A stretch of DNA of 64,000 nucleotides from JBGAHD01 sp044226395 (GCA_044226395.1 JBGAHD010000005.1:434001-498000); one strand, 5' to 3'. Shown: positions 51,197 through 60,097, counted from the stretch's first letter. The notes: generated by a model not told the origin, from the letters alone. Made by a program: numbers and translations.

Positions 51197-53671
51197 CTAC
51201 TTGCCTTTGCTATCCGCCAGGCCGGCCAGCAGCTCGCGCGTGCGCTGCGTGTGGCGGTGCTCGGCACCGAGCAGCTTCTCGCGTCGGGCCAGAAGGGACT
51301 CGAGCAACTCGCGCGCCTCGGCCTTGCGGCCCTGCGCGATCAGATCGCGCGCGAGGTATTCCTCGGTGGTCAAGGTGTAGGGATTGTCGGGGCCGAGCAC
51401 CTTCGCCTTCTTCGGCAGATTGGCGCGATGGATGGCCTCGGCCTCGACCGGCTGGCCGACCGCGGTCAGCGCGAAACCGACGGCGTCGCTGGTCTCGAGC
51501 GAATAGGGATGACCCTCGCCAAACTTCGCGACCATGCGCGCCAGCAGCGCGCGACCTTCGTCGAGCGCGCGACGGGATTGACCGAGGTAGTTCAGCGTCT
51601 CGATGCGATTGAACTCATCGAGCAAGGTCTGCGGATGGTCTGCGCCCATTTCCTCGCGCTCGAGGGGAATCAAGGTATCGAGCTCGATCAACGCGGGCGC
51701 GTGATTACCCGCCTCGATCAAGGTCGCCGCCAGGCTGGAGCGCAAGGTCAGCGCCGAGGACCCACGCGGCCCATCGAGCTTGATCGCTTCTTCCAGATAC
51801 TCGCGAATGATCGCTTCGGATTCGGCGTACTGGCCTTGCTCGCGCAGCGCCGCGCTCAGATTGCCGGCGATGGCGATCCTGGCCATGTGGTGCTCGCCAT
51901 AGGCCTCGATGGTCTGGCGCAGCAAGATGCGCAGCTCGGCGATAGCGTCGGCCAGGCGTCCTTGCTGGATCAGCGCGATGGACAACTGATTGCGAATCCA
52001 CAGTACCTCTTGCGTGCCGGCGCGGCCTTGCGACTCGGCGAGCGCCAGCGACTGGCGCAAAACGGCCTCGGCGTCGGCGTGACGCGCCTGCCCCGAGTAA
52101 AGCCGGGCGAACAACCAGCCCATGTGCGCGCGATCGACTGGCGCGATGCGCGGATCGGTCAACCAGACGCGATCGAACAAGGCTTCGGCCTCGGCATATT
52201 TGCCCAGGGCGATCAGACTCTCGCCGCGCAAGGACAGCAAACGCGCGCGCGCGGCGGGATCATCGCGCCAGCGCGGATCGGCCAAGGCCTCGGCGATCAC
52301 GCGCTCGGATTCGTCGTAGTGCTCGCGCGTGTTGCGCACGTCGGCGAGTTTCAAGCGCAGCCGCAAGGCAGTTTCGTCGTCAAAGCCGCCTTGCGAGATT
52401 TCCTGCGCGAGCACGTCGGTCAGCACACCGTCGGCATCGCGCAAACGCTTAAGCGCGAAGTAAGCGCCACCGATGGTGTTGAGCAAACCCATGCGCACCG
52501 TCGGCGCCAGATCCGTGGCGGCGCGCGCGCGCGTGGCGGCGGCGTCGAGCAGCTGCACCACGGTGACGTCGCGACCGCTGACTTCGGGCGCGGGCGATTG
52601 CAGCAGCTCGGTCAGAAACTGATTGCTGGCCAGTGCCTGATCGCGCGCGCTCACCGCCTCGTGACGCAAGGTTTCGGCGCGACGGTAGGCCTGAAAAGAC
52701 ACGAGCGCGATGCCGACGAGGCCCGCGATGATCGCGCCCAGCGCGAGTTGCCGCGCGTGACGACGCGGCGCGTCGGCGATGTCGCTCAAGGTCTGCTCGA
52801 CGACTGTCGCCGAAGGCCGCTGCGCGGGATCGTCGTGCATCAGTCGCGCGATCAAGGCGCCCAATGCGCGCGGCGTCACGCCAACGCCCGGCGGATGATC
52901 GCGATCGGGATAGCGCGCCGTGGCCGCGCGATGCAACAACACGCCCAACGCGTAGAGATCGACCGCGCGCGTCGCGGGTTCGCCGCGCGTGACTTCGGGA
53001 GGCAGATAACGCGGCGTGCCCGCCGTCATCGGCGAGCCGCCTTCTTCGTGCTCGAAGCCGGCGCCGAAGTCCATCAGCAGCGCGTGACCGGCGCGATCGA
53101 GCATGACATTGCTCGCCTTGACGTCGCCGTGCACCAGGCCCGCGGCATGCACCGCGGCAATGGCGGCGGCGAGTTCGCGCGCGAGCCGTAAAAGGTCGGC
53201 CTTCGACAAAGGACCACGCGCCTCGATGCGCGCGCTCAAGGTCTCGCCATCGATCCAATCGGTCCACAAGCCCGCGCGGCCGTCGTGAAAACTCGCGCCG
53301 TGCACGGCGAGCACGTGCGGGTGACGCACGCGCGCGAGGCGTCGCGCTTCGGCGATGAACTCGCGACCGCTGGGCAAGGCGCTCGGCGCGTCGTCGCGAC
53401 GGAGCTTGAGCGCGACCACGCGATCGAGCGCGGGATCAAAGGCGCGATAGACCTCGCCGAAACTGCCTTCGCCGATCGGCTGCAGATCGCGCAGCGGCCC
53501 CCACGACGGGCCTTCGCCCACGCGCGGCTGCAGCGCCTGCGCGAGCGTGGCGAGTCGGCGCAGACCGCGCGCGAGATCGGGGTCGGCGCCTTCGATATCG
53601 TCGAACGCGACATCGAGCCCTTCGGCGATGCGTTGCGCCGCTTCCAGGGCCGGGTCGCGCGCGCCGCTCAT
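51197..53671 (-). CDS. Membrane serine/threonine kinase with periplasmic TPR domain (copy 2)
   Basis: An 824-residue receptor-like kinase. The kinase domain (about 55-290) carries GEGSFGEVYRAFD, VALKLRRD, VHGDVKASNVML (HGD variant of the HRD loop, still with Asp, Lys and Asn), LMDFGAG and PRYLPPEV. One membrane helix (LALGAIIAGLVGIALVSFQA) follows near 310-330, then about 490 residues of TPR (ALRLRLKLADVRNTREHYDE; LRGESLIALGKYAEAEALFD; NLSAALREQGQYAESEAIIR) expected in the periplasm. Its ATG overlaps the stop of the sigma gene (ATGA). Coupling to an ECF sigma gene argues that it controls that sigma factor. Confidence 0.9.
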   Translation of the reverse strand: MSGARDPALEAAQRIAEGLDVAFDDIEGADPDLARGLRRLATLAQALQPRVGEGPSWGPLRDLQPIGEGSFGEVYRAFDPALDRVVALKLRRDDAPSALPSGREFIAEARRLARVRHPHVLAVHGASFHDGRAGLWTDWIDGETLSARIEARGPLSKADLLRLARELAAAIAAVHAAGLVHGDVKASNVMLDRAGHALLMDFGAGFEHEEGGSPMTAGTPRYLPPEVTRGEPATRAVDLYALGVLLHRAATARYPDRDHPPGVGVTPRALGALIARLMHDDPAQRPSATVVEQTLSDIADAPRRHARQLALGAIIAGLVGIALVSFQAYRRAETLRHEAVSARDQALASNQFLTELLQSPAPEVSGRDVTVVQLLDAAATRARAATDLAPTVRMGLLNTIGGAYFALKRLRDADGVLTDVLAQEISQGGFDDETALRLRLKLADVRNTREHYDESERVIAEALADPRWRDDPAARARLLSLRGESLIALGKYAEAEALFDRVWLTDPRIAPVDRAHMGWLFARLYSGQARHADAEAVLRQSLALAESQGRAGTQEVLWIRNQLSIALIQQGRLADAIAELRILLRQTIEAYGEHHMARIAIAGNLSAALREQGQYAESEAIIREYLEEAIKLDGPRGSSALTLRSSLAATLIEAGNHAPALIELDTLIPLEREEMGADHPQTLLDEFNRIETLNYLGQSRRALDEGRALLARMVAKFGEGHPYSLETSDAVGFALTAVGQPVEAEAIHRANLPKKAKVLGPDNPYTLTTEEYLARDLIAQGRKAEARELLESLLARREKLLGAEHRHTQRTRELLAGLADSKGK

Positions 53672-54237
53672 TTGAGCACGCGCGCCAGTTCCAGCAGCGC
53701 GCGCGAGACCAACATGCGCGCCGCGTCCGGGCTCTGCCGCTGCATGGCTTCGGCGATCTCGCCCCAGCCCATGCCGAATTCCAGACGCAGGATCACGGCC
53801 TCGCGCTGCTCGTCGTTGAGGCGGGCGAGCGCTTGTTCGTAATCGATCCAGCGTTCGGGCGTGAGGCGCTGCGAGAGTTCGCTGTCGTGCAGCCAGGCGC
53901 TGTCTTCCGGCAGCGTCTCATGCAAGCCATGGCGCGACGTCCGGCGAATTTCTTGCCGGATGGCATTGACCAGGGCGGTGCGCAAATAGGCCAAGAGCGC
54001 GCCTTCGTGTTGCGACTGAAAGTCGTCCAGATGCTTCAATGCCGACATCAGGGTGATCTGAACGAGATCGTGCGTGTCGTTGAGATCACGCGCGTAGGCC
54101 GGCAGGCGGCCATGGGCCCAGCGGCGCAGCATGGGCAGGTAGCGGGCGATCAGGCGTTCGCGCGCGCTGTCATCGCCGCTCCGCAGCAGCGAGAGCAGGG
54201 TCGCGGTGGTTTCCGCGCGCGCGTCGGTGGTCCCCAT
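53668..54237 (-). CDS. ECF-type RNA polymerase sigma factor, kinase-linked (copy 2)
   Basis: A 189-residue sigma factor related to the one at 44932-45504. Region 2: IARYLPMLRRWAHGRLPAYA, LNDTHDLVQITLMSALKHLD, ALLAYLRTALVNAIRQEIRR; region 4: DYEQALARLNDEQREAVILR and MGWGEIAEAMQRQSPDAARM. The RYLPxLxRWAHGRLPAxARDLN block is shared by both copies. No anti-sigma factor is adjacent; the kinase gene overlaps by four bases. The ATG at 54237 was chosen over the long upstream extension, which overlaps the start of the divergent GFE gene. Confidence 0.9.
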   Translation of the reverse strand: MGTTDARAETTATLLSLLRSGDDSARERLIARYLPMLRRWAHGRLPAYARDLNDTHDLVQITLMSALKHLDDFQSQHEGALLAYLRTALVNAIRQEIRRTSRHGLHETLPEDSAWLHDSELSQRLTPERWIDYEQALARLNDEQREAVILRLEFGMGWGEIAEAMQRQSPDAARMLVSRALLELARVLK

Positions 54238-54319
54238 GATCGGATCATAGCCCACGGTGTGGCCCGTCGTTCGGTTTCGCGCCGGGTTGGCATTGCCTAT
54301 CTCCAACGACGGATGGGGA

Positions 54320-57043
54320 ATGCAACGCATGCGCACGGCAAGCCAAGGAACGAATTGGGCCCTTCTGGCGACCCTGCTGCTGGCGCCGACGGTGTCGCCG
54401 GCGGCGACCTGCACCTGGAACGTGGCCAGCGGCGCCTGGACCGTGGTCGCCAACTGGGCCAATTGCGCCGACGGCGGCGGCCCCTCGACCCGCGTGCCCA
54501 ATGGCACGGACATCGCCGTGATCACCAATGGTCAGGCCACGCTATCGACCACTGTCGCGGTCGGCGAACTGGAGCTGGCCAGTGGCGGCATCGTGGCCGC
54601 CTCGGGCGGCGGCTTGCGCACGATCGCGGTGACGACGGCGCTGCGCTTCAACGGCGGCACGGCGCGTTCGACCCTGGGCACGAATCAATTGGCGATCACG
54701 CTGCCCGCGGGCGGCAATGGACAACTGGTGGCTGCAAGCACGCTCGATGGCGCGGTGTTCATCGAAAACGCGGGCACGTTGAATCTGGGTTCGGCGAGCG
54801 GCGCAGCGCTGACCTTGAGCGGCGCGAGCGAGCTGCGCAATCTGGCCGGCGGCGTAATCCATCTCGACGGCGGCAACGCGCGATTGGAACTGGCGGGCAG
54901 CAGCCTGATCGACAATCGCCTGGGCGCGCAGTTGCTCCTGACGGCGCCGGCCTACGTGGGACAACCGACGGGCGTGAGCGCGAGTTCGCGCATCATCAAC
55001 AACGGTACGATGAGCGTGAGCGGTTCCGGCACGGTGAGTTTCAGTCTGGGCAGCACGACTTCGCAGTTTCAGCAGTACGGCACGCTCGACATCCATCAGG
55101 CCACGCTCGTGTGCAATCGCACCTTGTCGCCGGGCGCATGCAGCTATGCCGATGGCGTGATCGGCCAAATCAGCAGCGCGGTGACGCGGCTGGATCAGGC
55201 GACGCTCGATCTCGGCGGCGCCAACTATCGACTGAGCGAAGGCGCGGTGCTCGCGGGCGAAGGCACGGTGAACGCGGCCGTGCTCATCTCCGGCACGCTC
55301 GCGCCCGGCGCGATCACGGGCACGCCGTACGGCACGATCACTTTGAGCAAGGCATCGGATATGCAGGCGACGGGCGTGCTGAGTCTCGATTTGGGCGGCA
55401 CGTCGAATACCTTGCACGATCGCGTGGTGGTCAACGATCTGTTCGGCGCGGGCACGAGCACGACCTACACCGGCGTCGGCGCGGCCGTGCTGCGTCTGGC
55501 GGCGGGCTATTCGCCGGCGCTCAACGAGCAGATCGAGGTGCTCGCCTACACCGGCTTCGACGCGGGCGCCGCGTTTCAACGCATCGACGCCAACCATGCC
55601 CTGCCCTTCGCCGCGCGCTTCGACGCCACGAGCGCCGTGGTGTTTCCCGCGCCGCGCCTGAGCTTGAGTTCGGAGAGCATCGTCGAAGGCGACAGCGGCA
55701 CGCGCGATCTGCATCTGGTGATGCAGTTGTCGCCGGCATCGAGCTTGACGGTCTCGGCCGACATCTTTCCGCGCGCGGGCACCGCGACCGATGGCCCACC
55801 GCCCGCGGGCGATTATCTCTATCCCGGCGGCGCCACCATCACCTTCGCGCCCGGCGAGACGAGCAAGACCCTGACTTTCGTCGTCAGCGGCGACACCGTG
55901 GTCGAAGGGCCCGAGTCCTTCGCCGTCGACGTGTACAAGAACAAGCTGCGCAACGCCGCCTTCGGCAATGGCTATTCGGGCAATCTCGTCGCGACGGGCA
56001 CGATCCTCAGCGACGACGTGCCGGCGAACACCCGCTACGTGCTAGTCGGCAAGGATGAAAACGGCGGCAGTCAGCGCATTCGTCGCTACACCACGGACGG
56101 CACCTTCGTCGACACGTGGGCGCCGTCGCTGACCGTGTCGCAGGGCTATATCGCGAGCGGGCTGTGCGCGGCGCCCGATGGTGCGGTGCTCAGCACGCAT
56201 TTCCGCTACGCCAACGCCGTGCTGCACGATCGCTATGGCGCCGTGATCGAATCAAAATTCGGCAGCTTCTCGCAGATGGACGAATCCTGCGTGTTCGACA
56301 ACGCCGGTCACGTCTACATCGGCCAGGCCGGCGCCGCTGGCGCGACTGATGCCGAGGTGGCCGTGCTCAAGTTCAGTCGCGATGGCCGCGTGCTCGACAG
56401 CTATGTCGTGCCCACGGGCGCGCGCGGTACGGATTGGATTGAACTGGCCGGCGATCAATGCACGCTGTACTACACCAGCGAAGACACCAGTGTGCGTCGC
56501 TACAACCTGTGCACGCGTACCTATCTGGGCGAGTTCGTCACCGGCCTGACCGCGCCGTTCTGCTACGCGCTGAAATTGCGGCCCAATCACGAACTCATGG
56601 TCGCTTGTCAGGATGCCGTACATCGCATCAGCGCGGCGGGCGTGGTGCTGCAAACCTACACGCGCGAAAGTATCGGCGAGACCGAAGCCCACGGCCTGTT
56701 CGCGCTCAATCTCGATCCCGACGGCACGTCGTTCTGGACCGCGGGCTTGCTAAGCGGCAAGGTCTATCGCGTCGACATCGCCAGCGGCACTGTGCTCGCG
56801 AACTTCACCACCGGCACGGGCGGCGTCGCGGGCTTGTTCATCTATGACGAGCTGCGCGATTCCGGCGACTTGATGTTCGCCGATGGCTTCGAAGGCGCGG
56901 CCTTCGTCGCGCCCAAGCGCCGCATGCATCGCGACTGCGAGCTGGCGCCTCATATCGACGACGAGCCGCCCTCGCACTACGCGCCACGCTGGCTGTTCGA
57001 GCGCGCGGAAGCCGAGGAAGACGAAGAACGCGACTGCGATTGA
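54320..57043 (+). CDS. Large secreted Calx-beta protein with GFE motif and charged tail
   Basis: A 907-residue exported protein starting at an ATG preceded by GGATGGGGA, with a signal peptide (NWALLATLLLAPTVSPAA). The first about 430 residues are repetitive beta structure (GGIVAASGGGLRTIAVTTAL; GVLSLDLGGTSNTLHDRVVV) like autotransporter-type solenoids. A Calx-beta domain follows (LSLSSESIVEGDSGTRDLHL to VVEGPESFAVDVYK), then a propeller-like region (TRYVLVGKDENGGSQRIRRY; DNAGHVYIGQAGAAG). The GFE motif (DLMFADGFEGAAF) is followed, unusually, by about 45 charged residues ending EEDEERDCD. Divergent from the second ECF sigma gene across 82 bases. Confidence 0.82.
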   Translation: MQRMRTASQGTNWALLATLLLAPTVSPAATCTWNVASGAWTVVANWANCADGGGPSTRVPNGTDIAVITNGQATLSTTVAVGELELASGGIVAASGGGLRTIAVTTALRFNGGTARSTLGTNQLAITLPAGGNGQLVAASTLDGAVFIENAGTLNLGSASGAALTLSGASELRNLAGGVIHLDGGNARLELAGSSLIDNRLGAQLLLTAPAYVGQPTGVSASSRIINNGTMSVSGSGTVSFSLGSTTSQFQQYGTLDIHQATLVCNRTLSPGACSYADGVIGQISSAVTRLDQATLDLGGANYRLSEGAVLAGEGTVNAAVLISGTLAPGAITGTPYGTITLSKASDMQATGVLSLDLGGTSNTLHDRVVVNDLFGAGTSTTYTGVGAAVLRLAAGYSPALNEQIEVLAYTGFDAGAAFQRIDANHALPFAARFDATSAVVFPAPRLSLSSESIVEGDSGTRDLHLVMQLSPASSLTVSADIFPRAGTATDGPPPAGDYLYPGGATITFAPGETSKTLTFVVSGDTVVEGPESFAVDVYKNKLRNAAFGNGYSGNLVATGTILSDDVPANTRYVLVGKDENGGSQRIRRYTTDGTFVDTWAPSLTVSQGYIASGLCAAPDGAVLSTHFRYANAVLHDRYGAVIESKFGSFSQMDESCVFDNAGHVYIGQAGAAGATDAEVAVLKFSRDGRVLDSYVVPTGARGTDWIELAGDQCTLYYTSEDTSVRRYNLCTRTYLGEFVTGLTAPFCYALKLRPNHELMVACQDAVHRISAAGVVLQTYTRESIGETEAHGLFALNLDPDGTSFWTAGLLSGKVYRVDIASGTVLANFTTGTGGVAGLFIYDELRDSGDLMFADGFEGAAFVAPKRRMHRDCELAPHIDDEPPSHYAPRWLFERAEAEEDEERDCD

Positions 57044-57058
57044 CCGCCTCGCGCGACG

Positions 57059-57994
57059 TTACGCGCGTGTCTCGGGCGGCGCCGGCGGCACCGTCGGCAG
57101 ATGCGCCAGGTCCTTGCTGTCGAGCGCGTGCTGCGCGCGCTCGCGACCGAGCGCGATCAGTTCCTCGGTGCGATAGAACTCGTAGAACGCGCAGGCATTG
57201 CGCGGAATATTGATCATCACGTCCGGCTCGTGCGTGGCCAGTTTCAGGCGCGTGATCGCGAACTGCATCGTTTCCAGCGAGCGCACGACCAGATCGCGCC
57301 AGCCCGGTTCGGCCGCGCCGACTTCGGGCTTGTCGAACAAGCCGTCGAACAGCTGCGCGACCTTTTGCATGTAGCCGCTGGGTTCGGCCAGGGGTTTGGC
57401 GCGCGCGAGCAGGAGATCCGGATCCTCGGGCGCGTTGACGTTGACCGCGATCGTGAGGTCGGTGAAATCGCGCAGCGTCGGCCCGATCGGCAGCGGATTG
57501 AGCAGGCCGCCATCGACCAGGGTCCGTCCATTGATGACCTGCGGCCGCAACAAGCCCGGAATCGCGATCGACGCGCGAATCGCGTCGAACAACGGCCCGC
57601 GCGACAGCCACACTTCACTCTGCCGATCGAGATCCGTGGCCACGGCCGTGTAGGCCACCGAGAGGTCTTCGATGTTGAGCTCGCCCACCAATTCGCGCAG
57701 CGCCGCGATCACGCGTTCGCCCTTGATGAAGCCGCCACCGCCGATGGTCCAGTCGACCAGGCGCAGCACGTCGAGTTTTTGCAGCGCGCGCGCCCATTCG
57801 CGATAGTGCTGCAAGCGGCCGGCCGCGTGCATGCCGCCAACCAGGGCGCCCATGCTCGAGCCCGCGACCGAGCGGATGCGATAGCCGCGCTCGATCAGCA
57901 CCTCGATCACGCCGATGTGCGCCAGCCCGCGCGCGCCGCCCGAGCCCAGGACCAAGGACACGGTCGGGCGCTTGTCGGGCGGTGGCGTGATCAT
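57059..57994 (-). CDS. Patatin-like phospholipase
   Basis: A 311-residue patatin-family lipid acyl hydrolase. The oxyanion hole is LGSGGARGLAHIGV, the nucleophile is Ser47 in AGSSMGALVGG, and the partner Asp is in RTLVDGGLLNPLPI (D-G-G), the Ser-Asp dyad of the family. No signal peptide is visible, so it is probably cytoplasmic or peripheral at the inner membrane. Its ATG overlaps the stop of the WYL regulator gene (ATGA), so both are expressed together; the longer track frame lies within the regulator gene. Confidence 0.93.
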   Translation of the reverse strand: MITPPPDKRPTVSLVLGSGGARGLAHIGVIEVLIERGYRIRSVAGSSMGALVGGMHAAGRLQHYREWARALQKLDVLRLVDWTIGGGGFIKGERVIAALRELVGELNIEDLSVAYTAVATDLDRQSEVWLSRGPLFDAIRASIAIPGLLRPQVINGRTLVDGGLLNPLPIGPTLRDFTDLTIAVNVNAPEDPDLLLARAKPLAEPSGYMQKVAQLFDGLFDKPEVGAAEPGWRDLVVRSLETMQFAITRLKLATHEPDVMINIPRNACAFYEFYRTEELIALGRERAQHALDSKDLAHLPTVPPAPPETRA

Positions 57995-58977
57995 GCGCCG
58001 CCAGCCGGCGCGTCGTAACCGGCGAGCGCGAGCTTGAGCAGGATCTTGGCCTCTTCGCGCAAGGACGGTGGCGCGACCACTTCGGCGTCGGGGCCGAAGC
58101 GCATCACGTCCATCAGCAGTTCCTTGGCGTTGGAATACGGCACGCGCAACTCGTAACGACCGTCGGGCAGCATGCGGCCCTCTTGGCGCGAGTGCCAATG
58201 CTCGTCGGCGACCCAACGCGCGGCGCGCGGCGAGAACATCAAGGTCGCCCAGGCCTTGGGCGCGCCGGCGAAGATGCCGTAGCTGCCGGCCAGATGCGCG
58301 TCGAGATCGGCCTCGGGCACGTCGACGGCGGTGGCTTCGTCCTGACGCGGTTCGGCGATGCGGTCGAGCGAGAAACTGCGCAGCGCCTTGCGATCGTGAT
58401 CCCAGGCGTCGAGGTACCAGTTCTCGCGATAGTGCGTCAGCCGCTGCGGCGAGACGCTGCGCGTGCCCTCGCTGCCCGAGGTGCGCGCGCGATAGCGGAA
58501 CTTCAATTGCCGCCGCTCGAGCACGGCCGAAGCGATGACGCGGAACACGCTTTCATCGAGCTTGCGAATGCCCGAGCCCGTCACGCGAATGCGCCCGAGG
58601 TCGTAGCGCTTGCCCGATTCCTGATTCGACAGCAGACGCTCGATACGCTGCTTGAGCGGCGCCAGCGCCGAGGACAACACGCCCGGCCCCGTGCGCACCA
58701 GCATTTGATGCACGGCCAGGAGCGCGGCGAGTTCCTCGCTGGTCAGCCACAGGCCCGGCAGTTCGAAGCGCTCGGCTTCCTCGCGGTCGTAGCCGACGGC
58801 GTGGCGCTCGCTGTCCATGGCGATCGGCGCGCCCAGCGCATCGCGCAGGAAGGCGATGTCACGGTAGAGCGTGGCGCGCGAGCAGCGCAGTTCGTCCTTG
58901 AGATGCTCGAAGGCGACCGGGTAACGCGCCGTCTTCAACATCCGGTGCAGGGTCAAGATGCGTTCATAGCGGTCCAT
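57991..58977 (-). CDS. WYL-domain transcriptional regulator
   Basis: A 328-residue regulator. The N-terminal winged helix-turn-helix (MDRYERILTLHRMLKTARYP, LKDELRCSRATLYRDIAFLR) is of the DeoR/HTH_11 type, and the WYL domain follows, with FRYRARTSGSEGTRSVSPQR, HYRENWYLDAWDHDRKALRS and the C-terminal extension typical of this group (YELRVPYSNAKELLMDVMRF). WYL proteins bind nucleic acid or nucleotide ligands and act as repressors or activators. The ATG at 58977 gives the expected MDRYERI start; the track start at 58995 is a TTG. It is translationally coupled to the patatin gene. Confidence 0.9.
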   Translation of the reverse strand: MDRYERILTLHRMLKTARYPVAFEHLKDELRCSRATLYRDIAFLRDALGAPIAMDSERHAVGYDREEAERFELPGLWLTSEELAALLAVHQMLVRTGPGVLSSALAPLKQRIERLLSNQESGKRYDLGRIRVTGSGIRKLDESVFRVIASAVLERRQLKFRYRARTSGSEGTRSVSPQRLTHYRENWYLDAWDHDRKALRSFSLDRIAEPRQDEATAVDVPEADLDAHLAGSYGIFAGAPKAWATLMFSPRAARWVADEHWHSRQEGRMLPDGRYELRVPYSNAKELLMDVMRFGPDAEVVAPPSLREEAKILLKLALAGYDAPAGGA

Positions 58978-59064
58978 GCGCGCATCATGCGTCAAGTCAC
59001 GGTGCCGGCGAAACCCCGGCGTGATGACAAGACGCGAAGTTTCCCGCCACCGCGCGCGCGGCGA

Positions 59065-59919
59065 TCACGGCAGGGCGCCCAGGCGGGTCAGGAATTGGCG
59101 CGCCAAGGCCTCGCGCCGCGGCGCGTCGGCGACGGGATCGTGGATGTCCACGTTCAAGGCGAAGACGTAGGGCTTGCCGTCGCGCTCGACCCAGCCGACG
59201 TACCAGCCCAGCGCCGGTGCGTGGGCTTCGGTCAGACCGGCCTTGGCGTGCAGCACGTGGCCGGGGCCGCGATCGCGCTCGCTGATCGCCCGCACGATGA
59301 TCTGCGCGCGCGCCGAGAACGGCAGGGTGCCTTGCCGCAGGCGGTCGAGAAAGGCCAGCTGTTCCAGCGCCGAGATGCGCAGCTCGCCATCGAGCCAGAA
59401 GTGATCGATGGCGTCTGCGCCCTGGGCATTGCCATAACGCGCGCGTTCCAGCCATTCACGCATGCGCGCCGGGCCGGCGCGACGCGCCATCTCTTGATAG
59501 AACCACACGGTGGAATCGCGCAGGGCGTCGGCGAGGTTGGTGTCGCGATTCCATTCGGGGCGCGCGCGGGGGACGCGGTCCCAGGCCAGGACCTCGCGTT
59601 CGTCGCGCACGGCGCCGGTGTCCAGCGCCACGAGCGCGTTGAACAGCTTGAAGGTCGAGGCCGGCAGATAGCCGCGCTGGGCGCGCGCGCCGTCGCACAC
59701 TTCGAGGCGGCGCACGTCGGGCGTCCACATCACGAAGGTGCCGGTGGTGTGGGCGGCGGCGAAGACGTCATCGCAGTCGTCGATGGCTTGCACCGCGATG
59801 TCGGCGCCGAACAAGGCGCGGGCGGCGGGCGCGATGTCGCTGTCGCCCGAGGCGGTCAGTTGTCGCGGATCGATGGCCAGAAGCAGAAGCAGCACCACAC
59901 TGGCCAGAATTTCACGCAT
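59065..59919 (-). CDS. Class D beta-lactamase-like protein
   Basis: A 284-residue exported protein with a signal peptide (MREILASVVLLLLLAID). The class D (OXA-type) motifs occur in order: Ser88-Thr-Phe-Lys91 in LPASTFKLFNAL, Ser136-Thr-Val138 in RDSTVWFYQEMARR, Tyr162-Gly-Asn in ARYGNAQGAD, Trp175 in DHFWLDGELRISALEQLAFL, and Lys226-Ala-Gly in LHAKAGLTE, where most enzymes have K-T/S-G. The rest (ALGWYVGWVERDGKPYVFAL) matches the final strands. It is probably a periplasmic penicillin-recognising hydrolase, or a related sensor; the KAG change may alter activity. It is divergent from the molybdopterin oxidoreductase across a perfect palindrome. Confidence 0.85.
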   Translation of the reverse strand: MREILASVVLLLLLAIDPRQLTASGDSDIAPAARALFGADIAVQAIDDCDDVFAAAHTTGTFVMWTPDVRRLEVCDGARAQRGYLPASTFKLFNALVALDTGAVRDEREVLAWDRVPRARPEWNRDTNLADALRDSTVWFYQEMARRAGPARMREWLERARYGNAQGADAIDHFWLDGELRISALEQLAFLDRLRQGTLPFSARAQIIVRAISERDRGPGHVLHAKAGLTEAHAPALGWYVGWVERDGKPYVFALNVDIHDPVADAPRREALARQFLTRLGALP

Positions 59920-59968
59920 TGCCTTGCTCGGACTCTCGTGTCGGCGCGGCCCGGCGGCCGCGGAATGC

Positions 59969-59987
59969 CTGGATACAACGTATCCAG
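59969..59987. promoter_or_regulatory. Palindromic site between the beta-lactamase-like gene and the oxidoreductase operon
   Basis: CTGGATAC-AAC-GTATCCAG is a perfect 8-bp inverted repeat with a three-base centre, located 50 bases before the beta-lactamase-like start and about 110 before the oxidoreductase start. It is a strong candidate for a dimeric-repressor operator acting on one or both divergent units. The bound protein is unknown. Confidence 0.65.
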
Positions 59988-60097
59988 TGGCGTCGACTCT
60001 ACGCGCGCGAACGGGCGCGGCGCGGGCCGGGTCATGGCATTGTTGGGGCAAGGCCGCGCGATGGCGCACAATAGGCGACCTGTCCGCCCCAGCCGCC

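Noticed and set aside
53833..56058. Plus-strand frame of 741 codons
   Set aside because: Runs antisense through the sigma gene and then out of frame through the Calx-beta gene; Arg-rich low-complexity translation.
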